From: Branchinecta lynchi
Lineage: Eukaryota; Arthropoda; Branchiopoda; Anostraca; Branchinectidae
Assembly (NCBI GenBank): GCA_023053575.1
Contig: JAKZAP010000015.1
Location: forward strand, 16,998,055 to 17,062,054
Direction: 5' to 3'
DNA length: 64,000 nucleotides
The notes under the pieces are model-generated. The model was given only the letters and a program-made list of their open reading frames with translations, was not told the DNA's origin and searched no databases. The first letter of the stretch is position 1. Each line of letters opens with the position of its first letter. Both the position numbers and the translations under genes were made by a program. This document shows, piece after piece, positions 52,729-63,738 of the stretch.

Positions 52729-53850
52729 TATGGCACTTGAGCATACTCAAGTGCCGTATAGCGATCGTAATATCTGTCTGTCTGTCGTTCTGTCATTCTG
52801 TCGGTCTGTCCCGGTTTTGCTAGTTTGGGCACTTCTGCATAAGCTAGGACGATGAAACTTGGCAGGCGTATCAGGACCCAACCAGATTAACTTACACATA
52901 ATCACTTCCCCAATCCGACTTTCCCCGGATCCGGGAGTGGGAGCAAAAAGTAAAAAGTCTAGATGTGGTATCGATCCAACGACCTCTTGCACGGAAGCCC
53001 CACACGCTAGCGTGAAGCGCCATTCGGCCTTGTATTGAGAGCCGAAACTTACAGTGGATTGAGATGCCTCAAGAACAAGCTTCGGAGTAGAGGGATGGGA
53101 AATCCGGAAACTAGTAACATGCATAACTTTGGAACGGGTAATCGGACATGCATGAAACTTGGATTTCCCGGATTTCCGGTGATCGCGAGCTAGGGTACTT
53201 CCATATGTACGAGGACCATGAAACTTAACAGACATATTAGGTACTCTCGAAGGTCGACTTGAAATAGTTCCTTTCCTGATCCGATGATCATGTGAGGAGT
53301 GGAAGGATGGGGAATCTGGATTCTAGTGACATGCATAACTTTGGAACGGGTGATCAGACGTGCATGAAACTTGTCAAGTGTCGAGAACAAGTGTCTCAGA
53401 TGATCAATGTCAGGTCTGTAACGGATCCGATAACTTGGGGAGGGGGAGCTGGAGGGAGGTGCCAGAAATCTCGTGAAACGCTTAGAGTCGAGAGATCGGG
53501 ATGGGACTTGGAGGGAAGAACAAGCGTAAGCCGTAGATAAATTATTGACAAAACAGGACCGGGTCGTGTCACCGTGGGGGGAGTTGGAGGGGGTTTTCCA
53601 CAATTACGATGATCACGAGTTAGGGTACTTCCAGACGTGCTATGAACGTGAAATTTAGCAGACATTTTAGGGACCCTATCAGATTGGCGTAAAAATAGTC
53701 CCTCCCCCGGTCCGATTATCGTTTGGAGGAAGAAACAGTTGGAAATGAGTTGTATAACCATTGCAGAGTTACTAGATCAAGCCCTTTTTCTGATGAAACG
53801 AATATCGGGATAGGATCCAGGGATCCAGCCTTGAAAACTGCAAACCGCAT
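52729..53850 (+). mobile_element. Type-2 element
   Basis: Starts with the hairpin TATGGCACTTGAGCATACTC, AAGTGCC, then a CTGTCTGTCGTTCTGTC run, CGATGAAACTTGGCAGGCGT and CAACCAGATTAACTTA. Carries a - strand tRNA-like stretch at 52967-53037 (GCTAGCGTGTGGGGCTTCC; GATCGATACC). The open frames between 52747 and 53761 are products of its repeats. End approximate. Confidence 0.6.
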
Positions 53851-54244
53851 CTGACAAACATGCTAACTGTTCTCACAAGTGCCATGTGACCTTTCAGCTG
53901 TTGTTGTTGGTCCTAGGCCTCCATTCCAAGTCCAAGACACACCTGCTTGATCCAATATACCTTTGATTTGGTGGGGCCAAGATCCTTTTTTATTCATCTT
54001 TAGTGACTCTTCGTATACAGTCCTAATAATGTTGTCTCTAGGTAAGCTAATTACTTGCAACCATAATTTCAACATACTTCCTTTTCTTGCTAGACTAAGG
54101 GAGTATAGGCCTACGTCCCCTTGCATAACTAGGCTACGGGTTGTTACATGCAGTCCAAGTAATCTTTTATAGTACTGCAGCTGAAGCGACTCAAGTTGCT
54201 TTGCAGCCCATTTCCCCAGTTCCTAACTTGTTCTTGTTTCTTAG
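53851..54244. other. Intron before exon 7
   Basis: Short LINE-like - strand piece possible at 53870-54120 (LKLWLQVISLPRDNIIRTVY); otherwise only the acceptor region TTGTTTCTTAG. Confidence 0.3.
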
Positions 54245-54427
54245 GTGCTCAAGGTTGCCATTCTTGCGGAGAAATACGCCACAGATTACACCTGGTATGT
54301 CGATGTCATCCTCAACTTGATCCGGATTGCTGGCGACTACGTCTCCGACGAGGTTTGGTTCCGCGTCATTCAGATCGTAATCAACCGAGAGGACGTTCAA
54401 GGTTACGCCGCCAAGACCGTGTTTGAG
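54245..54427 (+). CDS. AP2A: AP-2 alpha-adaptin, internal exon 7 of 7 in window
   Basis: A 61-codon exon, phase 0 at both ends. It reads [40 protein letters not shown] and [16 protein letters not shown]. The acceptor is TTCTTAG (to 54244) and the donor is GTAAGC (54428). In orthologs the next exon begins ALQAPACHENLVKVGGYI; nothing similar was found in the remaining 9.5 kb, so the gene continues outside the window. The hinge and ear domains (clathrin and accessory-protein binding) are therefore not represented. An M-family element starts 27 bp downstream of the exon. Confidence 0.96.
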
Positions 54428-54454
54428 GTAAGCCTTTTTTAGCTTAAAGTTTAA

Positions 54455-54892
54455 CCGAAAAGGTCTAATAGGACAATCTAGTTACCTATCGCTCATTCAA
54501 CTAAATTGGCTTGAAGACCCGCTGAAAATGTGTTAATTCGTTGTTCGCTATTCAGGAATAATCGATTTTCAAATAGTGGAATTTCTGTGTGATTTGTGAT
54601 ACCACTATGCACTTGTATTTTTTGTCGTATGCCTTACGAGAAAGATTTATGATTTTTTTTTATCAGGCAATAAGCAATCTTCACCAACCTCACCACTGCC
54701 CACTGAAAAGCCGCGCTTGTGTTCACGTTAAAATTTCCCAGGTCTTAGTAGTATTTACGCGGTGGGGACGGCCGAAGATACTCTGAACGTCATAACTAGA
54801 GAAGATAGTGGAAAATAAAAAAAATCTCTTTGCAGAATCCAAATAATTCAGTATATTCAGTTAAATGAAGCATGAATATGTTGGCTTTTCAG
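54455..54892 (-). mobile_element. M-family element, reverse, 27 bp after exon 7
   Basis: CCGAAAAGGTCTAATAGGAC after TTAA (54451-54454); ends TATGTTGGCTTTTCAG before TTGA. Collinear with 30760-31190 in reverse. Confidence 0.7.
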
Positions 54893-54909
54893 TTGAACTT
54901 TAAAGTTAA

Positions 54910-55090
54910 ACCGAATAGGGTTGAGATTTGACAGTCTAGTTGTCCATCACGTATTCATCTACATATGCCTGAAGACCCGAATAAAATGCGTTACTTTGTT
55001 GTTCCGCTAATTATATAGTCGATTTTCATCGACTGTTTTTTTTCTTTTGGATTTGTGGTACCTGAATCCTTGTGGTACCTATGTGCTTGT
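54910..55090 (-). mobile_element. Second, partial M-family copy
   Basis: ACCGAATAGGGTTGAGATTT, then CAGTCTAGTTGTCCATCACG, adjoining the first copy; cut off near 55090 where the LINE end begins. Confidence 0.6.
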
Positions 55091-55109
55091 GCCCCTATTC
55101 TTGAAGTAT

Positions 55110-55421
55110 TTAGCAAAGAGAGCTTATGCCATCTGCTGACAGATTGTCCGGGGGTGAAGGAAATTAGAGATGTTTTTTTTGGTTGAGTGCCCATACTATT
55201 CCCTGGTATTATGAAGTCGACAAATCGTCAGGTAATTCGGTCGGTATGTAAATATTTTAAGTGTATACTGGAAGTTTAGATCGGAGGTAATTTGGCAATG
55301 GTGGAAGGGTAAGAAGAAGTGATTTTATTGTATGTAACTTTGAAGTTCAATTTTGTTATTTAAGTGCGATAATGAATACTGCTGTATGGCCCTTTGTTGG
55401 CTTTAATAAATTATTATTATA
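55110..55421 (+). mobile_element. Severely truncated LINE 3' end
   Basis: From CCATCTGCTGACAGATTGTC onward nearly identical to 33690-33970 (about eight to ten differences in 290 bp), ending GGCTTTAATAAATTATTATT. Confidence 0.8.
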
Positions 55422-56593
55422 ACGGTGAAAAATTGTCGAAAAACAAATCTTTTTCGGGTCACAAACAATAGCGAGCTTTCTTGAGCAGAAACCCCACAAT
55501 CTGGAACTGGATATTTCCGAGATTAGCTTCATTAGCCGTTGAATTGCACGCTTATCTTGAAATTCAAATTACCCGCGTCTGAATAAATTTTTACTTGTCG
55601 TGCTTGCAGACCTTATTCTGAACGACGTTATTAGAGCCCAAGGGGAACAAAATCGAAAATCCCTTTGCACCCTGTCAGAAGTTTCATAACAGACAACACA
55701 AGGCTGCGCGGTTTCAGGAGACACCACTTGGAATGTTATCTGTTTCTGCGACAAACGTTATGCATGAAATACCATTAAAAAGAACCCGATGTTCCGACGA
55801 GAACACCCGAGGCGCGACAAAACCATACAAATTTCGATTGTTTGCGTGTAAAAAGAACCCAATGTGCCGACGAGTCCACCGACGCCGACAAAAGCAGACA
55901 CAACTTAATTTCTTCTGTGTCTTCGCTCGACGAAAGTAATTTCTCAAGACCTTTGGGGGCCGGAGGTCCCTCCTCCTCCCCCTCCCCATAGTGTCGTCCC
56001 TGATGCCAAGTGATTCTTTATGCATAAAATGTGTTTACTCGAGAAAAGTCAATGTTCAATGCAGTGCCGATTTGTAACTGCAAAAAAGTCACATACTTAT
56101 TATTCCGTCTCACAAGTTGCTGTTGCTTCCTTTATACTCAAGGTGTCAAACATTTATGATATATAATATATGTAGAAATATCTTTGTTCACCAAAAAACC
56201 AGTCTTGGCTTACGACAGACTTGTTTGGTAACGTCACATAATAGTCAAAGAAAAACGGAGCTGACAGGTCGATAATCTCAACTCGTTATCTAAAGTCGAA
56301 CAAAAAAGCTATAAATCTCTTCGCAAACATCTGGCTTGCACACTTGATTGGTTCCAATTTTTCGACCGCAATAGCTACCTTCCTTTTTTCCAGCTTTTCA
56401 TAAGAGAAAATAGTTCTCCAGAGATGTTGACACCAGAGGCACTACTAGCAAAAATGTGTACGTACTGAGTGGTCATGTCCACCGATTATTTTTCTTTTCA
56501 GACTAGACGACGATGTAAACAAAAACTTCTGTTTGAAGAAAAATAGACTATTTCTTAAATGAAATCAAGGCGCTTCGCACCGACTCAGTTTTT
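55422..56593. other. Intron with a J arm; otherwise unassigned
   Basis: 55677-55770 matches one J arm (TGTCAGAAGTTTCATAACAG). Open frames around 55714-56025 lie on both strands without similarity. Confidence 0.35.
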
Positions 56594-57901
56594 TATGGCA
56601 CTTGCCCTTCGGCCAAGTGCCATATAGCGATTGCAGTTTCTGTCCGTCAGTCGGTCTGTCGGTCCCGGTTTTGCTAGTTCGGGCACTTCCAGATAAACTA
56701 GGACAATGAAACTTGGCGGGCGTAGGGCGTATCAGGGACCAGACCAGATTAAATTAGAAATAGTCGTTTTCCCGATACGACCATCTGGAGGGGAGTGGAG
56801 AGAGGGGGAATCCGGAAAAATGAGGAAAAAAAATTAGATATTTTTAGCTTACGAACAGGTGATCGGATCTTAATGAAACTTGATATATGGAAAGGACTCG
56901 TGTCTCAGATGTTCCATTTTAAATCCAGACCGGATCCGGTGGCACTGGGGGGAGCTCGAGGGGAAAACCGGAAATCTTGAGAAACACTTACGAGTGGAGG
57001 GATCGGGCTGAAACTTGGTGAGAAGAACAAGCACAAGTCCTAGATACGTCATTGACATAACCGGAACGGATCCATTCACTTTGGGGCAGTTGGTAAGGGG
57101 CGGGGGGAGTCCGAATTTCTAGTGGCCCCGCGAGTTCTTTGCTTCCTGATCTGCTAGGACGGTGAAAATTGTAAGGCGTGTCAAGGACTCGACCAGATTA
57201 AATGTGGGGGGGGGAGTGGAGGGAGGGGGAAAACAAAAAATTGGGGTATTTTATCTTGCGAACTGGTTATCAGATCTGGATGAAAGTTGATATTTAGGAT
57301 GACCTCGTGTCTCAAAGGTCCCACTTTAAATCCGGAGGGGATCCGATGACACTGGGGGAGCTGGAGGAGGGAACCGGAAATGTTGAGAAACGCTTCGAGT
57401 GGAGGGATCCGGATGAAACTTTGGTGGGGAGAACAAGCTCAAGTCCTAGATACGTCATTGATATAACCGGACCGGATCTGGGCACTGTGTGGGAGTTGGG
57501 GGGGGGGGGGTGTCCGGATTTCTAGCGATCCCGCGAGTTTGGTATAATTCCTGATGTGCTAGGACCATAAAACTTATCTATGTCCGGGATCCGAACAGAC
57601 TGACTTGAGAATAGACCATCGTGGGGGGAGTGGATGGATGGATGGGGAGTCCGGAATCGAGTGGCATGCTTAACTTTTGAACGGGTGATCGGATTTGAAT
57701 GAAACTTGTCAGGTGGATAGAGCTATCGCCTCAGATGTTTAGTATATCGCCTCCGATACCTTTGGGGGATTGGGGGGGGGGACTCAAGAAACGCTTAAAG
57801 AAGAGGGATTGCAGACCATCTGAAACTGCTTCAGAACCGCATTTTTGGATGGCGGGTATATTTTGTGACGTTCTCATCTACTTTCTTATACCGCCTACTC
57901 G
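56594..57901 (+). mobile_element. Type-2 element, complete copy with two internal units
   Basis: Hairpin TATGGCACTTGCCC, GGCCAAGTGCCATA at the start; right end GGATGGCGGGTATATTTTGT, then CTTATACCGCCTACTC. Inside, GTCCTAGATACGTCATTGA recurs at 57027 and 57440, so the internal unit is about 415 bp. Many G runs. Confidence 0.7.
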
Positions 57902-58658
57902 TCTCCCTCCCCGTAGGTGACGCCTCTGTTTGACGTCAACCTCCATGCCGAGTTCGAGCTTAACAAATTCAAAAAAGGACAAACAGACATACGGAGGAAA
58001 GCCGGTTTTAGGCAAAAGAGCGTATTTTTTGCCCTCGATAATCCCGGCACCCTCACTTTTATAACCTCTGTACATCACTCAGGAAATGAACCATACTCCT
58101 CATCTCCACGTAACTTGCAAGCCCCTCGTTTGGGCTAAAAACCCTCTTTTAGACTCTGAGGAGGTTGGCCGTTCGTTTGAAGTTACGAATTCAAGGACCC
58201 CTCGCACTATTTACTGTTAAGTTTGAACTGAATTTTCCCTGCTTGGCTCGTCGAGGTGGGTTTTCCGGATTCATCCAGTCACGCCACAGATTTCGATTTA
58301 CTAACAGCCCAACTGGTTAGGAGTAGAGGATGTGCTATTTTCCGAGTTTCTCAAAAGCCAAAAAATCGAAACGTCCAACCAAGTGTTTTGTACTAATCTT
58401 GCCAAAGATTCCATCTGATTACCGAACGAATGTGCCGGCGTCTCCGCAGTCCAACTGCAAACGCCACACTAAGGATAGTTTGCAACGACGAAAGTACTCC
58501 ACCATATTTACTTCATGTATTGTGTGGGTGATAAATAAATTAAATTAAAGTTAGAAGTCATATATGAAATATCGTGCAACACTTGCAGATAACATCCATC
58601 TGTTGAATCATACTTGCGTTAACTATACTGTCAAAGTTCTATAACGAATTTTGCCCTG
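57902..58658. other. Intron with H relic
   Basis: 58190-58222 (AAGGACCCCTCGCACTATTT) is the end of a reverse H element. GTGACGCCTCTG at 57917 resembles a hAT end. No gene seen. Confidence 0.3.
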
Positions 58659-58860
58659 TCACAATTTTTGTGTGCTGATTAGTTGGCGATTCTCAGAAGA
58701 CATCGAATGATACAGTTTCGAAACAGAGTGACGGGTTATTGGAACGCCCTTCCAAGTTGTAATTAACGACTCTGTCAGTACTTTCAAGAACTTTTTGGAC
58801 AATCTAGTCAGGGAGCCAGATTCTGTATTTTGCACCCATGGATGAAGACGGAAACCTAGT
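58659..58860 (+). mobile_element. LINE polymerase C-terminal fragment
   Basis: + strand: NRVTGYWNALPS, VINDSVSTFKNFLDNLVREP, a typical end of L2/CR1-like polymerases, followed by no clear tail. The start is frameshifted. Confidence 0.45.
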
Positions 58861-58958
58861 ACCCATGCTACAAAAAGCCCTCTTGCGGCCGATCTCAGGG
58901 TAAGGTCACTAGCTGCGTTCTTTGTCACGGGAGTTCTTACCGGTGGTCTCCGGTTTTG

Positions 58959-61131
58959 TATGGCACTTGCCCTTTGGCCAAGTGCCATATAGCGATTGTA
59001 ATTTATGTCCGTCAGTCGGTCCCGGTTTTACTAGTTTGGGCAATTCCAGATAAGCTAGAACGAAGAAACTTGGCAGGCGTATCAGGAACCGGACCAGATT
59101 AAATTAGAAATAGTAGCTTCCCTGATCCGACCATCTGCAGGAATGGAGGGAGGGGGAATCCGGAAAAATTATGAGAAATGAGATATTTGTAGCTTACGAA
59201 CGGGTGATCGGATATTAATGAAACTTAGTATATGGAAGCAACTCCTGCCTAAGACGTTTATTTTAAATCCAGACCGGATCCGGTGACATGGGGGGGGGGG
59301 ATTTTTTATTTTTGGGGGGGGGGGGAACCGGAAATCTTGGAAAACGCTTGGAGAGGAGAGATCCGGGTGAAACTTGGTGGAAAGAACAAGCACAAGTCCT
59401 AGATATGTGACTGACATAACCGGAACGGATCCGCTCACTTTGGGGGAGTTTTTTTTTTGGGGGGGGGGGGAATTTCTAGTGATCACTCGAGTTCGGTGCT
59501 TCCTGATGTGCTAGGAAGACAAAGTTGGCAGGCGTGTCAGGGACCCGACCAGATTAAATAGGAAATAGTCACTTCCCCGGTCCGACCATCTGGGGGGGGG
59601 GGGGAGGGGTAAGCCACAAATTTAGTTATTTTTAACTTGCAAACGGGTGATCAGATCTTGATGAAAGTTAATATTTAGTATGATTTCGTGTCGGAGACGT
59701 CGCACTTTAAATCCGGGCCGGATCCGATGACACTGAGGGGAGTTGGAAGAGGGAACCGGAAATCTTGAGAAACACTTAGATTGGAGGGATCGGGATGCAA
59801 CTTGGTGGGAAGAACAAGCACATGTCCTAGATACGTCATTGACATAACCGGACCATATCCGGGCACTGTGGGGGAGTTGGGGGGGGGGGGGAAGTCCGGA
59901 TTTCTAGCGATCCCTCGAGTTCGGCATACTTCCTGATGTGCTGGGACGATGAACTTGGCAGATATGTCAGGGATCCGAACAGACTGACTTGAGAATAGTC
60001 ATTTCCCCGATCCGACCATCGTCGGGGGAGTGGAAGGATGGGGAGTCCGGAATCTAGTGGCATGCATAACTTTTGAACGGATGTTCGGATTTGAATGAAA
60101 CTTGTAGAGTGGAAAGAGCTAGCTCAGATGTTCAGCGTCAAGTCCGGGCCGGGTCCGATACCTGTGGGGGGATGGGGGGGGGGTGGAGGGATAAGAAAAC
60201 TCAAGAAACACTTAAAGCAGAGGGATCGGATAGAATTTAATAGAGAGAACAAGCATTAGGTCTATATACGAAATTGAGGGAATCAATGGTTTCGGGGCTC
60301 CATGGGGGGAGTTGGAGGGGGTTTCCTGGAATTCTGGTAGTCGCGGGTTAGAATAGTTCCAGATGTACTAAGACAACGAAACTTCGCAGGCATATTAGTA
60401 ACCCGGTTTTAATTGACTTAAGAACCTGACACAACATACCCCCGGAAACTTCCGTTCCTAGATCCGAGCGTTTTTGGTGGAGCTAGGGAAGGGTAGTATG
60501 GAAATTGACTTCTGTAAATTGCGAACGAGTGGTCTGATTCGAGTGAAACTTAATGGGTGATAGGAATCGATGACCTAGACATGTATAGCATGTGTTCAAA
60601 CTATATGCGACCACGGTTGAGGAATTGGGGAGGGGCGAAACTTTTGACACGCACAAAAACCAATTGGATGGACCGAATGAGATGCAAGTTCGACAGTGCC
60701 GAGTTTATGTGGTCTAGATTTGTTAATTGGTGTCCGGGCCGGATTCGGCCAAGGTGAGTGGGGGGGGGGGGGGGGGGTACCCGAATTTTCCAAAAATGCT
60801 CAGATTCGAGTGAAACTTGATAGATTGTATCAAAGAAGATGCTTTAGATGATCCGTTTTTTGGTCCGAACCAGCCCTCGGCCACGGTAGAGGGAGATGGA
60901 GGGAGTATCGGAAATCGTGTAGCACGTTTAGGGATCAAGCTGGTGGATTCATTGGCCTGAAACTTGGAAGTCTGAAAAGTCATGCGCATTTGCTACAGAT
61001 AATCCGAGACGATGCCGGAACTGCTCAGAACTTAGTTAAACTAAATATCCTAGTTGTATTTCTGAGCCGTATTTTTGGATGGCGGGTGTATTTTGTGACG
61101 TTCTCATCTACTTTCTTGCACCGCCTACTCG
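58959..61131 (+). mobile_element. Type-2 element, long copy with about 430-bp tandem units
   Basis: Same hairpin start (TATGGCACTTGCCCTTTGG) and same end (TTTTTGGATGGCGGGTGTAT, CACCGCCTACTC) as 56594-57901. Repeated marks: ATTGACATAACCGGACC-type at 59411 and 59839; GGTGATCGGATATTAATGAA-type at 59203 and 59645. Each unit contains an ATGAAACTTGG-like core and a G run of variable length. Confidence 0.75.
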
Positions 61132-61989
61132 TAACAAGTGTTATATGAGCTCTTAGCTCTTGCCTTATAAGCCGTTTTTGCATCCACCGGTGACTACTCC
61201 CAGTCTTATAACCAGTTTTTGAACCAACCCGTGTCCTGTTATTACCTCATTCGTGCGGACTAACCAGAACCTGCTCGGGAGCCCGGCTTGACCGAGGAGT
61301 TACCAAGTTTTCATCAACTCACCGGTGAACCAAAAAACGCGTTATAAGAGAAAAACCGGACACTGGTGATAAAACACCAGAGACAGCTCGGAGTGCAACG
61401 AACGCAGCAACTCTTCCGTCAACTTGATAAATATATCGATGCCATAGAAAAAGTATAGCGACATTTCGCAAAGTTTCTGGCCTATCCTTCGTAATATGAT
61501 GAATCGAAGCCCTTCATTTACCTTCACAATCGTATCGGTTTCAACGTGGTGAGAGGATTGAACGTGTGTCAAGGAAACTATGATAAACCCTCCTGGCTGA
61601 ATGGTGAGAACGCTAAACTCGTAGCGCTAGTTCGAGTCCTTGGTGGTGCCTACCGTTTGGTTTCGGGAGTGGGCTTGTGGCGTAATAATGTAAGACAAGC
61701 CAAATTCCACGCAGCTTCGGATGGACACGTGGAGAATTCTGGGAAAAGGGAACGCAAGGGTGTGCGTATGAAACAGGATTGCTAGCCCCTAACCGCCCAT
61801 TGTGCTTCCTGGCTGAGTGCAGAGAATTGGAGATTGGCGACGCCATCTTGGCCGGTAAAAAATTCTCAACCGGTCTGCGTGAAGACGGCTTCACACTAAT
61901 TGGCTGGTGTTTTTGTAAGGACATTGGAAGATAGTCTTTGTGAAACAGAGGGGTGGACTGTTCGAACTACTTATACAGTAGTATTAAAA
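61132..61989. other. Unassigned stretch with a + strand tRNA-like SINE head
   Basis: 61588-61650: TGGCTGAATGGTGAGA (A-box-like) and AGTTCGAGTCC (B-box-like) 37 bp apart, with CGCT/AGCG able to pair between them. Open frames 61546-61785 (+) and 61613-61924 (-) overlap it and each other. Confidence 0.35.
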
Positions 61990-62420
61990 GTTTAACTGAA
62001 AAGCCAACTTATTTGTATATCTTTGATTTGAATACACTGAATTATTTTGACTCCTTTGAGGGATTTTTTTTTTGTCGCGTAGTCTAGTAGTGACGTTGAA
62101 AATCTCTGCTGCTTGCATGGCAAATAAAAAGTCAAGTGGCGGAGAATTTGAATATGTGCAAAAGCTCTATTCCAGACTGCATTATCACATCGGAATCAAC
62201 ATGCATGTGCGAATGCGATGTGTTTCCTGGTCACTTTCCAGATTCAGTTCACTTTCATCTTGCTGGCTTAATGAAAATCCGCCATGCTGGCTTTTTTCGG
62301 AAATTCTTTGACGCTGTAATTGCTAAACATTACAAACATAAACTTAGCTAAAATTCAATATTTGTGGATAACAAATTGACGAAGTAACGCGTTTTCGTCG
62401 GGTTTTCTAGCCTATTTAGA
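61990..62420 (+). mobile_element. M-family element, diverged
   Basis: TTAACTGAAAAGCCAACTTA at 61992, TACACTGAATTATTTTGACT, and near the end GACGAAGTAACGCG; the middle is diverged. Confidence 0.5.
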
Positions 62421-63139
62421 TACAAATATGATGCGTAACCTGACTGTCATACCTCAGCATACCTCAGCTTTAAGAACAAATAAGCACCAAAACCTCTTTC
62501 TCCTTGTCTATTAGTACGGTCATGCGGAGTCGATAGATCCCTATATCGGGCCCGATGCAAACGAGCGGAGGGTAGTCACTGCGCCATATCGCAGTAAAGC
62601 CTCAGAGAAGAAATTTTCAAAGTAAAGTCAGATTTTATCATTGTGACTTCAATGTGACGCATTGCAGAGCGGGTCAGCGTGCCTCCTGCTTTTTTTTCCT
62701 CTGACGTGTGGAGTGGCGACGAGGGACGTAGCCGGTCATCAACTCAAAGCTCAGCAAGTACCTCTAGTTCGTCTCAGTTTTGTCCGGATGTCCATAGTCG
62801 CATCATGGGACCAAATTGGCTTTCTATTGGCTTAGTTGTTCTTGGTCTGACTTACTGCGTTACGCTTTCAAAAGTTCCCGGACTGGTTGTAGTTTGAAAC
62901 AAAATTATTATGAAGAGTGTTTTGGACGTAGAGTCGAGTGGCCTATTTTTGTGGGGATCATATACTATTAAATGAAGAAAGGTACACAATTGTTTAGGAC
63001 GGATCAGGGGGCAATCAACTAGCTTAAAAACAGATATAATAGTCGCATTTTCGCCGTAAGGGCGGTTCCAAGATATAAACCAAAACATAAAATTTGGCGT
63101 AGCCTATACTTTCTTGCAATGGTTCCAGATTTGTTTTAA
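62421..63139. other. Unassigned stretch; possible LINE C-terminal relic on - strand
   Basis: - strand 63088-62852 contains ISWNRPYGENATIISVFKLV and IRPKQLCTFLHLIVYDPHKN, weakly LINE-like. The + strand frame 62679-62897 (Ser-rich, then LSIGLVVLGLTYCVTL) has one hydrophobic stretch but no splice or homology support. Confidence 0.25.
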
Positions 63140-63531
63140 AGCACAACTCTTACTAGAAATGATATTTTCACGATGATCAGAAGTGTCGTTTTTGAAATAA
63201 CATTAGCCTACTTCTATCGTGAAATTAACGATTTCCTTGTTAGCGCATTTCAACTTTGTCCAGCCTTCAACGCTCTCCTACATGGCGGCTGGACGCAACA
63301 GAAACGCGCCGTGGTTAAAAAGAAGCAAAAAAAAAAAAGTTAAAACAGATAGATATCTTACAAAACCATAAACAGCACTATAAGGCTTCCCATGTCCTTA
63401 AGTGTGGAAGAGTGACCTTGAAGCTTTCGAAAAAAAACCGCTAAGAAGTCGTAGGTGGAGATTTCAGAAGCTTATAACTCGACACGGGATCTAGGGGCAG
63501 TATAAAAGGCAGAATAAGGAAGAGGGTTCGT
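63140..63531 (+). mobile_element. K-family element flanked by TTAA
   Basis: AGCACAACTCTTACTAGAAA after TTAA (63136-63139); ends AGAGGGTTCGT before TTAA (63532-63535). Contains CATGGCGGCTGGACGCAACA. Confidence 0.7.
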
Positions 63532-63738
63532 TTAAATCCGAACATGGATCTTACATCATTCGAAAGTCAGAGGCTATTTTAAAGTAGGTTAATAATTTCT
63601 CATCTCACTTCTGCTCTAAGATTTACTGCAGATAATCCTAGCTATAACACAATTCACAATCCTTTCGCGTCGTGTACAACAAATCTTTCTGACGGTTACG
63701 TTGATAAAGTTGGAAATGTAGTACTCCGGTTGGTTTAA

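Noticed and set aside
52747..53761. Long open frames (up to 162 codons) in both strands
   Set aside because: Fall within the type-2 element and overlap each other; no conserved domain, and related copies do not keep them open.
62679..62897. Ser-rich frame with one hydrophobic stretch as a nested exon
   Set aside because: No splice context, no homology and no partner exon; a single hydrophobic run is weak evidence.
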